From Patescibacteria group bacterium (lineage in GTDB: Bacteria; Patescibacteriota; Patescibacteriia; UBA1558; S5-K13), in NCBI GenBank assembly GCA_028703545.1, contig JAQVMR010000014.1:1-19374 (forward strand): DNA of 19,374 nt. Reading direction: 5' to 3'. The translations under genes and the position numbers were made by a program. The stretch's first letter is position 1. Each line of letters begins with the position of its first letter. Shown piece after piece: positions 4,430 through 11,673 of the stretch. Below the pieces are notes generated by a model, which worked only from the letters and a program-made list of their open reading frames with translations, made no database searches and had not been told where the DNA came from.

Positions 4430-6508
4430 TTAATAAAGCGTCTTGTGTTCACTTGACTCAGCCGCATGATAACCAATTTCTTGATCACAAAGTGGACAAA
4501 AACGATGTTCACCAGAAATATAACCATGTTTTGGACAAACAGAAAATGTCGGGGTAATAGAAAAATATGGTAGTTTATAATTTTTTGCTACTTTTTTAAC
4601 TAATTTTTTACAAACTTCTGGATCATCAATTCTTTCACCAATAAACAAATGAATCACGGTTCCACCAGTATAAAGTGCTTGCAAATCATCTTGTTTATCA
4701 AGTATTGTAAAAATATCATCAGTATAATTGACTGGTAGATGAGTTGAGTTTGTATAAAAAGCCGGTGCACCATTTTTATATGCTTCTTCATTTGCTACAA
4801 TAATATCTGGAAAATTCTTTTTATCTAAAAGTGCAAACCTATGACTTGTTCCCTCTCCTGGAGTTGCTTCTAGGTTAAACATATCCCCCGTTTCTTCTTG
4901 ATATTTTTGTAATTTTTCTCTCATAAAATTCATTATTTCAAGTGCAAATTTTCTTCCGTCTTCGCTTCCAATATCTTTTTTCATAAAATTTATAAGAGCT
5001 TCATTCATACCCAGCAATCCTATTGTATTAAAATGATTTTTCCAGTATTCAGTAAATCTTTGATAAATATCCCTTAAATAAAATTTTGAATATGGATATA
5101 ATCCTCTTTGTGTTAATTGCTCTAATATCTTTCTTTTTGTCTCAAGTGTTTCTTTTGCTACGTCCATTAATTCTTCTAATCTATCAAAAAATTCTTTTTT
5201 GGTTTTTGATAAATATCCAATACGAGGCATATTAATTGTTACAACGCCGATACTTCCTGTAAGTGGATTTGATCCGAAAAGTCCTCCACCACGACGTCTG
5301 AGTTCTCTATTATCAAGCCTTAATCTACAACACATACTTCTTGCATCATCAGGACTCATGTCAGAATTTACAAAATTTGCAAAATAAGGAATACCGTATT
5401 TTGCTGTCATTTCCCATAATTTTTTATATTTTGGATTATTCCAATCAAAATCTTTTGTGATATTATATGTTGGTATTGGAAATGAAAAAACGCGTCCATT
5501 TGCGTCTCCCTCCATCATCACATCTGCAAATGCTTCATTAAATATATCCATTTCTTTCTGAAAATCTCCATAGGTTTCTTTTCTTAATTCACCGCCGATT
5601 ATAACTGGCTCATTTTTCATAATCTTTGGAACTGTTAAATCCATGGTTATATTTGTAAATGGATTTTGAAATCCTACTCTTGTTGGGACACTCATATTAA
5701 ACATAAATTCTTGAATACATTGCTTTACTTGCTTGTAATCAAGTTTATCGTATCTTATAAATGGAGCCATGTATGTATCAAAATTAGCAAATGCTTGTGC
5801 TCCATTTGCCTCACCCTGTAATGTATAGAAAAAATTAACAGATTGACCAAGTGCTGTTCTTAGGTGTTTCGCTGGTTTTGTTGCTACCTTTCCTGGAACA
5901 CCTTTGAAACCAATCATAAGCAAATCTTTCAAATCCCAACCACAACAATAAACAGCCAATAAGTCTAAATCATGAATATGAAGCTCTCCTGATTTCTCAG
6001 CATCACGAGCTCTTTTTGAATAAATTTTATTAAGCCAATAATTTTTTTGAACAGTTGAGGAAATGTAAGCATTTAAACCCTGTAGAGAAAAAGCCATGTT
6101 TGCATTTTCTCTTACCTGCCAATCTAACTCTCCAATATAATTAGAAATTAACTCGTCTGCGTCAATAATTGATTTGATGTCTCTAATTCTATTGTGCAAG
6201 TCTCTGTATAAAATATATGATTTTGCTGTTTTTGCGTGTCCACGTTCTATTAAAACTTTTTCTACCATGTCCTGAATTTGCTCAACTTCTGGAATAATAT
6301 CTGAACCGAATCTTCTATTTAGTTCTTCTATAATTGCATCGGTAATTTCATTGGCTCTTTTAGTGTCTCTACCGCCAACTGATTTAGCTGCTTTAAAAAT
6401 TGCCTGAAAAATATTCTTTCTATTAAATGCAACTATTTTACCAGATCTTTTTTTTACTTGTTTTATAAGTGTAACTACCCTTTTCTTTGATTCTTTGCCT
6501 TTTAACAT
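4430..6508 (-). CDS. nrdD: Anaerobic ribonucleoside-triphosphate reductase, catalytic chain lacking its glycyl-radical tail
   Basis: Class III ribonucleotide reductase makes dNTPs from NTPs without oxygen. The start is set at the ATG at 6508 (692 residues), because an open frame further upstream runs through the promoter. An ATP-cone (about residues 20-106, from SGKIVAFNRKNIFQAIFKAA) gives allosteric control. The catalytic barrel has GELHIHDLD, GQSVNFFYTLQGEANGAQAF and the active-site region SMCCRLRLDNRE (C393, C394). The zinc site near the end is CPKHGY...FCPLC (C658, H661, C671, C674). Family members continue with the glycyl-radical loop after this site, but the ORF ends 18 residues later (EHKTLY). 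The loop is found on the next ORF downstream. Activation by NrdG requires that glycine, so the two chains must associate if the enzyme works. NrdR-type boxes overlap the promoter. Confidence 0.92.
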   Translation of the reverse strand: MLKGKESKKRVVTLIKQVKKRSGKIVAFNRKNIFQAIFKAAKSVGGRDTKRANEITDAIIEELNRRFGSDIIPEVEQIQDMVEKVLIERGHAKTAKSYILYRDLHNRIRDIKSIIDADELISNYIGELDWQVRENANMAFSLQGLNAYISSTVQKNYWLNKIYSKRARDAEKSGELHIHDLDLLAVYCCGWDLKDLLMIGFKGVPGKVATKPAKHLRTALGQSVNFFYTLQGEANGAQAFANFDTYMAPFIRYDKLDYKQVKQCIQEFMFNMSVPTRVGFQNPFTNITMDLTVPKIMKNEPVIIGGELRKETYGDFQKEMDIFNEAFADVMMEGDANGRVFSFPIPTYNITKDFDWNNPKYKKLWEMTAKYGIPYFANFVNSDMSPDDARSMCCRLRLDNRELRRRGGGLFGSNPLTGSIGVVTINMPRIGYLSKTKKEFFDRLEELMDVAKETLETKRKILEQLTQRGLYPYSKFYLRDIYQRFTEYWKNHFNTIGLLGMNEALINFMKKDIGSEDGRKFALEIMNFMREKLQKYQEETGDMFNLEATPGEGTSHRFALLDKKNFPDIIVANEEAYKNGAPAFYTNSTHLPVNYTDDIFTILDKQDDLQALYTGGTVIHLFIGERIDDPEVCKKLVKKVAKNYKLPYFSITPTFSVCPKHGYISGEHRFCPLCDQEIGYHAAESSEHKTLY

Positions 6509-6530
6509 GTTTTTTATGTTTATTTTAAAA

Positions 6531-6546
6531 ATACTATATATTGTGT
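6531..6546 (-). promoter_or_regulatory. NrdR box 1
   Basis: The 16 bases ATACTATATATTGTGT match the NrdR box consensus (ACACWATATATWGTGT) at nearly every position. It lies between the -10 box and the nrdD start. NrdR is the ATP/dATP-sensing zinc-ribbon/ATP-cone repressor of ribonucleotide reductase genes. Confidence 0.75.
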
Positions 6547-6557
6547 TTGTATTTAGA

Positions 6558-6586
6558 ATTATACCACAATCAGATGTGTTTGAAAA
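6558..6586 (-). promoter_or_regulatory. Promoter of nrdD
   Basis: On the minus strand a perfect TATAAT (6563-6558) is preceded by TGG (extended -10). A weak -35, TTTTCA (6586-6581), lies 17 bases upstream. The predicted leader is about 40 bases and carries NrdR box 1. Confidence 0.65.
6564..6579 (-). promoter_or_regulatory. NrdR box 2 (weaker)
   Basis: The 16 bases CCACAATCAGATGTGT have CACA/TGTG arms like an NrdR box but a non-consensus centre. The centre-to-centre distance to box 1 is 33 bp, close to the roughly three helical turns usual for paired NrdR boxes. It sits in the promoter spacer. Confidence 0.5.
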
Positions 6587-6624
6587 ATAGCAATAAAAAT
6601 CATAAGTTTTTGATTTTTTAGAAG

Positions 6625-6633
6625 TTATCCACA
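6625..6633 (+). promoter_or_regulatory. Perfect DnaA-box match
   Basis: TTATCCACA, the strict bacterial DnaA box, lies about 40 bp upstream of the nrdD promoter. It is alone: no second box, AT-rich unwinding element or dnaA/dnaN gene is seen nearby, so this is not an origin. A regulatory role or chance are both possible. Confidence 0.35.
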
Positions 6634-6706
6634 GGAACAAATTTCAATTTTTAAATTTAGAAACTCAAGAATACAAATAATTTATCGAAAATACAATTAC
6701 TAGTGA

Positions 6707-6735
6707 TTGATTTTTAGTTATTTATCTGCTAAATT
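6707..6735 (+). promoter_or_regulatory. Promoter of the tig operon
   Basis: The -35 is TTGATT (6707-6712), the spacer is 17 bases ending in TGC, and the -10 is TAAATT (6730-6735). The leader of about 155 bases would contain a copy of the dispersed palindromic repeat. The rest of the gap between the nrdD start and tig holds the nrdD promoter region and the DnaA-box match. Confidence 0.5.
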
Positions 6736-6771
6736 AGATAAATATTAATTAAGAGAAATTTTTACTAGCAC

Positions 6772-6853
6772 TCATCCTGCTATCCCGAAATTGATTCAGG
6801 ATCTTAAATAAAAAATCGCCTACGCGGATATTCTGAAACAAGTTCAGAACGAC
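6772..6853 (+). repeat. Dispersed palindromic repeat, copy 1
   Basis: Two imperfect palindromes, one containing TTGATTCAGGATCTTAAAT and one reading ATTCTGAAACAAGTTCAGAA, are separated by about 25 bases. Copies lie at 9674-9750 and 12109-12179. The CTGAACTTG...CAAGTTCAG type of intergenic repeat is widespread in bacterial genomes. This copy sits in the tig leader. Confidence 0.75.
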
Positions 6854-6897
6854 AAACGTGAAGTAAAAATTTCCCACAAATAGAAAGGTAAAATTTG

Positions 6898-8187
6898 ATG
6901 AAAATTGATAAAAAAATATTAGAAAAAAACAAAATTGAATTAACAATAGAAATAGAACCGTCTGAATATGAAAAATTTGTTTTGCTTAGTGCTGAAAATT
7001 TATCAAAAAATACAAAAATTGATGGATTTCGTCCAGGAAAAGCTCCTTATAATGTTATTGTAAAAAAATTTGGAGAATTAACTATTTTAGAAAATGCATT
7101 AGATGATATTTTGACTCATTTTTACTTTGATACAATCATTAAAGAAAAACTGGAACCTATAAGTCAACCAAAAATTGATATAAAAAAATTAGCACCAGGA
7201 AATAATATAATTTTTACGGCCACAATAAGCATTCTTCCTGAAATTGAATTATGTAATATTGAGGAAATTAAAATAAAAAGAAATAAAATACAAATTGATG
7301 AGAAAAAAATCACAGAAGCGCTTGAAACCATGAGGGAAATAGGAGCAAAAGAAACAGAGACAGATGGATTATCAAAAAAAGGAGACAAAGTTGAAATTGA
7401 CTTCAAAACTTTAGTTGATGGAGTTGCCATTGAACACGGAAGCGAAATTAATTATCCTCTTGTAATAGGTAAAAATCAAATGATTCCTGGTTTTGAGGAT
7501 AATTTAATAGAACACAAAAAAGGTGATGAATTTTCTTTTAAATTAAATTTTCCAAAAGAATATCACAATAAAAATTTAGAAAATAAGGAAGCAGAATTTC
7601 AGATTAAAATGAAAAAAGTTTCTAAAATTGAACTTCCTGAACTTAACGATGAGTTTGCTAAAAAGTTCAACTTAAAAAATATAGAAGAATTAAAAGAAAA
7701 ACTAAAAGAAAATTATACAGCCGAAGCAAATGAAAAAGAAGAAAGAAAATTAGAAATAGAAGCTATTGAAAAAATTGTAGAAAATTCAAAAATTGCTGAA
7801 TTTGATGATGATATAATAAAAGAGGAAGCCAAAAAAATGACAGAAGAATTAAAACATGATATAAGTTCTCGCGGGATGGAATTTGAACATTATTTAAATT
7901 CTATTGGTAAAAAAATAGAAGAAATTGAAAATGAATTTTTACCACAAGCAAAAAAAAGATTACAAGCATCACTTATTATAAGAAAAATTGTAGAAACCCA
8001 AAAATTTGAAGTTGGCGATGAAGAATTAAAAGAAGCAATAGATCATGAAAAAATGCACTATCATGGAAACCAAGAAGCAGAAAAACAAATTGAATCAGAT
8101 TCCTACAAAAATTACCTAATAAACACATTGCTAAACAAAAAAGCTGTTGATTATATAAAATCAAAAACAATTGTTAATGAAAAATAG
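6898..8187 (+). CDS. tig: Trigger factor (ribosome-associated chaperone and peptidyl-prolyl isomerase)
   Basis: Trigger factor binds ribosomal protein uL23 at the exit tunnel and shields nascent chains. The 429-residue protein has the three expected parts. The N-terminal ribosome-binding domain has the signature loop DGFRPGKAPY near residue 42. The FKBP-type isomerase domain lies at about 150-240 (GDKVEIDFK, GKNQMIPGFEDNLI, FPKEYHNKNL). A long charged helical C-terminal chaperone region completes it. The ATG at 6898 is preferred over the TTG directly before it; AAAGG (6884-6888) lies nine bases upstream. The stop overlaps the next gene's ATG by 11 bases, so the two form an operon with likely translational coupling. 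Confidence 0.95.
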   Translation: MKIDKKILEKNKIELTIEIEPSEYEKFVLLSAENLSKNTKIDGFRPGKAPYNVIVKKFGELTILENALDDILTHFYFDTIIKEKLEPISQPKIDIKKLAPGNNIIFTATISILPEIELCNIEEIKIKRNKIQIDEKKITEALETMREIGAKETETDGLSKKGDKVEIDFKTLVDGVAIEHGSEINYPLVIGKNQMIPGFEDNLIEHKKGDEFSFKLNFPKEYHNKNLENKEAEFQIKMKKVSKIELPELNDEFAKKFNLKNIEELKEKLKENYTAEANEKEERKLEIEAIEKIVENSKIAEFDDDIIKEEAKKMTEELKHDISSRGMEFEHYLNSIGKKIEEIENEFLPQAKKRLQASLIIRKIVETQKFEVGDEELKEAIDHEKMHYHGNQEAEKQIESDSYKNYLINTLLNKKAVDYIKSKTIVNEK

Positions 8188-9643
8188 AATTATAATAATA
8201 ATTTCTGTAATTCTAATAATAATACTTGGAATAATTTTTTATATAGATCATAAAACTAATTTTCCTCAGAAAAATGAGGAACAAAAAAATATGGAAGAAA
8301 AAATTACTCGTCTTCCGGCTGTCATGGGTCAATTTTATCCTGATGATAAAAATCAATTATCAAAAATGCTTGGTGAATTTTTTGCTTCATCAGAAAACAA
8401 AAACATTTCTAATATTAAGGCCCTGATTGTTCCACACGCTGGATATATTTATAGTGGTCAAATTGCATCTGAGGCATATAAACAAATTGAAAAACATAAA
8501 AACATTGAGCGCGTTATTGTAATTGGCCCATCTCATCATGAGTACATGACTGATTTTGCCCTATCAAGAGCTGACTTCTGGCAAACCCCTATTGGAAATG
8601 TTGAACTTGATAAAAACACAATAAATAAAATTGAAAAATTCAATGAATTTAGTTTTAATGACAATGTATTACAAGAAGAACATTCAATTGAAGTTCAAAT
8701 TCCTTTTTTGCAATATATTTTAAAAAACAACTGGAAATTAATTCCAATTTTAGCAGGACAAGTTAATGATAATGATATTAAAAATGCTGCAAAAAATTTA
8801 AATTCAATAATCGATGAAAAAACTCTAATCGTAATAAGTAGTGATTTATCACACTATTATAAAAAAGATGAGGCAAAGGAATTAGATCAGAAATGTATTG
8901 ATTCTATAAAAACATTAAAATTTGATAATGAATGCGAAGCATGTGGAGAAATTGGAATAAAATTATTATTTGAACTTGCAGAATTAAATAACTGGAATGG
9001 TGAACTTATGAAATATGGTGATAGTGGTGATATAACAGGAGATAATTCTCAAGTTGTTGGATATATGTCTGCAATTTTTGTTGAGGAAAATAAAAATGAA
9101 AATTATTCTCAAAATGACAAAAAATTTTTATTAGATTTAGCAAGAAATACAATTGATTATGCTTTCAAAAACAGTGATAAAATGATGCCTATTGATGAGA
9201 ATTCCGTTCCAGAGAATCTGAAAGAAAAAAGAGGTGTTTTTGTAACATTAAACAAAGACGAAAAATTAAGAGGGTGTATTGGCTATATTGAACCAATCGA
9301 AAAATTATACAAAGCAGTTCAATTAAATGCATTATCAGCTGCGTTTGAAGATACGAGATTTAATCCTCTATCTGAAAATGAGTTAAAGGATGTTAAAATG
9401 GAAATATCAGTATTAACAGTTCCAAAAGAGACAAGCTTTGAAAATATAAAACAAAACATTGACGGAGTTGTTTTACAAAATGGAAAAAATGGTGCAACTT
9501 ATTTACCACAAGTTTGGGAAAACATTTTTGATGAAGATGAATTTTTTGGTTCTCTTTGTCAAAAAGCTGGGCTTGATTGGAATTGCTATAGAAATAAAGA
9601 AACTAAATTTTCAACTTATCAGGCAGAGGTATTTAGTGAGTAA
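8177..9643 (+). CDS. Membrane-anchored MEMO1-AMMECR1 fusion (AmmeMemoRadiSam proteins B and A)
   Basis: Residues 5-23 form one N-terminal membrane helix. Residues about 45-303 are a MEMO1-family domain, related to extradiol dioxygenases. It begins PAVMGQFYP, then VPHAGYIYSG (H87), IGPSHH (H120/H121), EEHSIEVQIPFL and SSDLSHYY, and has C256 in CEACG at the position of the metal-site cysteine of human MEMO1. Residues about 313-488 are an AMMECR1 domain with LRGCIGYI (364-371), FEDTRFNPL and a C-terminal YQAEVF. In bacteria these two proteins and a radical SAM enzyme form the AmmeMemoRadiSam set, of unknown biochemical role. The radical SAM partner is not in this window; NrdG is of a different family. 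The ATG at 8177 is chosen over a TTG at 8171; it overlaps tig by 11 bases. Confidence 0.9.
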   Translation: MKNRIIIIISVILIIILGIIFYIDHKTNFPQKNEEQKNMEEKITRLPAVMGQFYPDDKNQLSKMLGEFFASSENKNISNIKALIVPHAGYIYSGQIASEAYKQIEKHKNIERVIVIGPSHHEYMTDFALSRADFWQTPIGNVELDKNTINKIEKFNEFSFNDNVLQEEHSIEVQIPFLQYILKNNWKLIPILAGQVNDNDIKNAAKNLNSIIDEKTLIVISSDLSHYYKKDEAKELDQKCIDSIKTLKFDNECEACGEIGIKLLFELAELNNWNGELMKYGDSGDITGDNSQVVGYMSAIFVEENKNENYSQNDKKFLLDLARNTIDYAFKNSDKMMPIDENSVPENLKEKRGVFVTLNKDEKLRGCIGYIEPIEKLYKAVQLNALSAAFEDTRFNPLSENELKDVKMEISVLTVPKETSFENIKQNIDGVVLQNGKNGATYLPQVWENIFDEDEFFGSLCQKAGLDWNCYRNKETKFSTYQAEVFSE

Positions 9644-9673
9644 TTTACGCCACAAAATAAAATATTATTCCGC

Positions 9674-9750
9674 CTGTCATCCTGAACTTGATTCAGGATC
9701 TTAAATAGAGAATTGCTGACACAGAGATTCTGAAACAAGTTCAGAATGAC
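9674..9750 (+). repeat. Dispersed palindromic repeat, copy 2
   Basis: This is the clearest copy: TCCTGAACTTGATTCAGGA, then a spacer of about 30 bases, then ATTCTGAAACAAGTTCAGAAT. Each half is a near-perfect palindrome. It occupies most of the gap between the MEMO1-AMMECR1 gene and tsaD and may act as a terminator or transcript stabiliser. Confidence 0.8.
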
Positions 9751-9792
9751 AATGTGGTAGGACAAAAGTAAACTTATAAATAATAAAAAATA

Positions 9793-10821
9793 ATGAAAAT
9801 ATTAGGCATAGAATCCTCTTGTGATGAAAGCGCATTATCACTTATTGAAATAGATAAAAATAGAATAAAACTTTTAAAAAATCTTATTTCATCTCAAGTA
9901 GAAATTCACAAACAATTTGGTGGAATAGTTCCTGAAGTCGCAGCACGTCATCATGCTGAGAATTTTTTTCCATTGTTAAAAGAATTAGATATTAATATAA
10001 AGACTGATGTCGATCTTATTGCGGTAACTTATGGTCCGGGACTTATCACATCACTTGTTATAGGATTAGAACTTGGAAAAACGCTTTCTTATATTTATAA
10101 AAAACCATTGATTCCTATCAATCATATTGAAGCACATATTTATAGTAATTGGTTAACACACAATGAACTTTTTGATAAGAAAAAAACATTCCCAGTTCTT
10201 GCTGTAGTAATCTCTGGTGGTCATACACAAATATTTCTCATGAAAAATTATGGAAAATATAAATTACTCGGAGAAACTGTTGATGATGCAGTTGGTGAAG
10301 CGTATGATAAGGTTGCAAAAATTTTAAATCTTAGCTATCCTGGTGGTCCTATTATAAATAAATTGTCACTTGAATTTACAGAAAAACCAAGCTTTGAATT
10401 TCCTAGACCAATGATAAATACAAAAGATTTTAATTTTTCATTCTCTGGATTAAAAACTTCTGTTTTATATAAGTGGAGAGATGAGAAACGTGAAAAAAAT
10501 CAGGAATTGATAAAAGAATATTGTAATGCGTTTGAAAACGCTGTTTGTGATGTACTTTCAAAAAAAATAATTAGAGCTGCAAAAAAATATAATGTAAAAA
10601 ATATAATTCTTGGTGGCGGAGTTAGTGCAAATAGTTCTATAAGGAACAGGATCTCAAATGATACACAAAAATTAAATATAAAAACTTATTTTCCGGAAAT
10701 AAAACATACCGGAGATAATGCTGCAATGATTGCAATTACTGGTTATTTCAATATAAATAAAAAGAAAAAAAATAATTTTAAAATAACGGCTGACCCAAAT
10801 TTAAAATTACCTGCCTGCTAG
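9793..10821 (+). CDS. tsaD: tRNA threonylcarbamoyladenosine transferase subunit TsaD
   Basis: TsaD transfers the threonylcarbamoyl group to A37 of ANN-decoding tRNAs (t6A), working with TsaB and TsaE. The 342-residue protein is full length. Visible motifs include GIESSCDES at the start, GGIVPEVAARHH, the metal-binding HIEAH with H111 and H115, SGGHTQIFL, DDAVGEAYDKVAK, FSFSGLKT, LGGGVSAN and TGDNAAM with the metal aspartate D308. The chain ends with the usual ADPNLKL plus a few residues. There is no Shine-Dalgarno sequence before the ATG. tsaE lies 0.8 kb downstream; tsaB is not seen in the window. Confidence 0.97.
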   Translation: MKILGIESSCDESALSLIEIDKNRIKLLKNLISSQVEIHKQFGGIVPEVAARHHAENFFPLLKELDINIKTDVDLIAVTYGPGLITSLVIGLELGKTLSYIYKKPLIPINHIEAHIYSNWLTHNELFDKKKTFPVLAVVISGGHTQIFLMKNYGKYKLLGETVDDAVGEAYDKVAKILNLSYPGGPIINKLSLEFTEKPSFEFPRPMINTKDFNFSFSGLKTSVLYKWRDEKREKNQELIKEYCNAFENAVCDVLSKKIIRAAKKYNVKNIILGGGVSANSSIRNRISNDTQKLNIKTYFPEIKHTGDNAAMIAITGYFNINKKKKNNFKITADPNLKLPAC

Positions 10822-10947
10822 TAGGTAAACTTAAATAAAAAAGGATCGTTATTACAACGACTCTATTATTTTTTGCAATTGTTCTATTGGATATTTATTT
10901 ATTGTAATAAAACAATATTTCAAAGCAATTAAATTGTCAAATAAAAA

Positions 10948-10965
10948 GGCGAGATTAAACCCGCC
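10948..10965 (-). terminator. Terminator overlapping the stop of the 10955 gene
   Basis: On the minus strand GGCGGG pairs with CTCGCC (one G-U) around a loop TTTAAT, followed by TTTTTATTT (10947-10939). The TAA stop of the membrane-protein gene lies in the loop, so translation to the end would disturb the hairpin. Confidence 0.8.
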
Positions 10966-11347
10966 AAAATAAAGATTGTTTGAAATCCATTATCCATCCT
11001 ATTATGGATTTTGTTATAATCCAAATAAACAATAGATTAAAGATTCCTGTGATAACTATCAAAAAATTTGTATTTACAATCCTAACAAACACGAAATTAT
11101 AAAATAAAAAATAACTCAAGCCTGTCATAAATACAACATAGATCAAATTTGTATCTGGAAACTCGGATTGGGCCATAGTACACATAATTGCATCAAAAAA
11201 AGATGCGAATAGGCCCATAATCAAAGCAATGATCCATGTAGCAAAAAACATCCAGAAAATCCACGCATGATTTATCTTTGGAACTACTCCGTTGTGAAGT
11301 AATATAGCAAAGACAATCAAAATCAATATAGGAATGATACTTTTCAT
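10955..11347 (-). CDS. Small polytopic membrane protein of unknown function
   Basis: The 130-residue protein is mostly hydrophobic, with about four predicted transmembrane helices near residues 3-18, 28-50, 66-88 and 94-117, and a short amphipathic tail (DFKQSLFWRV). GGAGG lies just before the ATG, and the gene has its own promoter and terminator. It is transcribed away from the small gene upstream of tsaE. No conserved motif points to a function and the family is not recognised. It could be a minor transporter component or a structural membrane protein. Confidence 0.7.
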   Translation of the reverse strand: MKSIIPILILIVFAILLHNGVVPKINHAWIFWMFFATWIIALIMGLFASFFDAIMCTMAQSEFPDTNLIYVVFMTGLSYFLFYNFVFVRIVNTNFLIVITGIFNLLFIWIITKSIIGWIMDFKQSLFWRV

Positions 11348-11385
11348 GATTCCTCCATTATTTTCTTCATTTGTTTTAATTAATA

Positions 11386-11414
11386 ATTAAATCATATTTA
11401 ATATAATTTGTCAA
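11386..11414 (-). promoter_or_regulatory. Promoter of the 10955 membrane-protein gene
   Basis: The -35 is a perfect TTGACA (11414-11409), the spacer is 17 bases ending in TGA, and the -10 is TTTAAT (11391-11386), on the minus strand. Confidence 0.7.
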
Positions 11415-11424
11415 GATTAATTTC

Positions 11425-11479
11425 AACCTCGCAGGTTGGCAACCTCGAAGGTGTTCAAAGGTGCTCAACCCCGCAGGTT
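11425..11479 (+). repeat. Tandem AACCTCG.AGGTT palindromic units
   Basis: Three related units, AACCTCGCAGGTT (11425-11437), AACCTCGAAGGT (11441-11452) and AACCCCGCAGGTT (11467-11479), lie between two divergent promoters. Their G+C content is far above the surroundings. Similar AACCTCG/CGAGGTT palindromes occur as dispersed repeats in several bacterial groups. They may form a hairpin or separate the two divergent promoters. Confidence 0.65.
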
Positions 11480-11481
11480 AA

Positions 11482-11510
11482 TTGCCCAAAATCCTCATTT
11501 TTGCTATGAT
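11482..11510 (+). promoter_or_regulatory. Promoter of the 11518-tsaE operon
   Basis: The -35 is TTGCCC (11482-11487), the spacer is 17 bases ending in TGC, and the -10 is TATGAT (11505-11510). The expected start falls seven bases later, on or next to the A of the ATG at 11518, which would give a leaderless mRNA. Confidence 0.6.
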
Positions 11511-11517
11511 TTACTCT

Positions 11518-11673
11518 ATGAAATCAATAACAATTATAAAAACTGGTAAATTTAAATTGTCTTTTGCTTGGTATGATTTGTGGATTGGATTCTATATAGA
11601 CAAAGATAATAAAAAACTGTATATTTGCCCCATTCCAACAATTCTAATAACAATAAATTTAAAAAATGGTTAA
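11518..11673 (+). CDS. Small protein of unknown function upstream of tsaE
   Basis: The ATG at 11518 gives 51 residues. An upstream TTG at 11482 would start inside the promoter's -35 box and is rejected. The sequence is rich in aromatic residues and beta-prone: SFAWYDLWIGFYIDKD, then KKLYICPIPTILITI. The pattern AWYD.W.G.Y.D...K.LYICP.P resembles short hypothetical proteins of Patescibacteria and phages, as far as I recall, but no function is known. The last eight bases overlap the start of tsaE, so the two genes are co-transcribed and probably coupled. No Shine-Dalgarno sequence can exist if the mRNA is leaderless. Confidence 0.7.
   Translation: MKSITIIKTGKFKLSFAWYDLWIGFYIDKDNKKLYICPIPTILITINLKNG

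Noticed and set aside
4365..4440. Simple frameshift or single-base error joining nrdD to the glycyl-radical ORF
   Set aside because: The gap has a promoter-like sequence and several stops, and the small ORF has its own ATG and lead-in; one base change would not restore a normal NrdD. Only reads or relatives can fully exclude a degraded gene.
6625..6633. Replication origin at the DnaA box
   Set aside because: Only one box is present, and there is no dnaA, dnaN or box cluster.
6509..6640. Longer nrdD start, 44 residues upstream
   Set aside because: This stretch holds the TATAAT promoter and NrdR boxes, and its translation lacks similarity to the ATP-cone start.
9459..9704. Plus-strand 81-codon frame
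   Set aside because: It is an out-of-frame shadow of the AMMECR1 domain running into the palindromic repeat.
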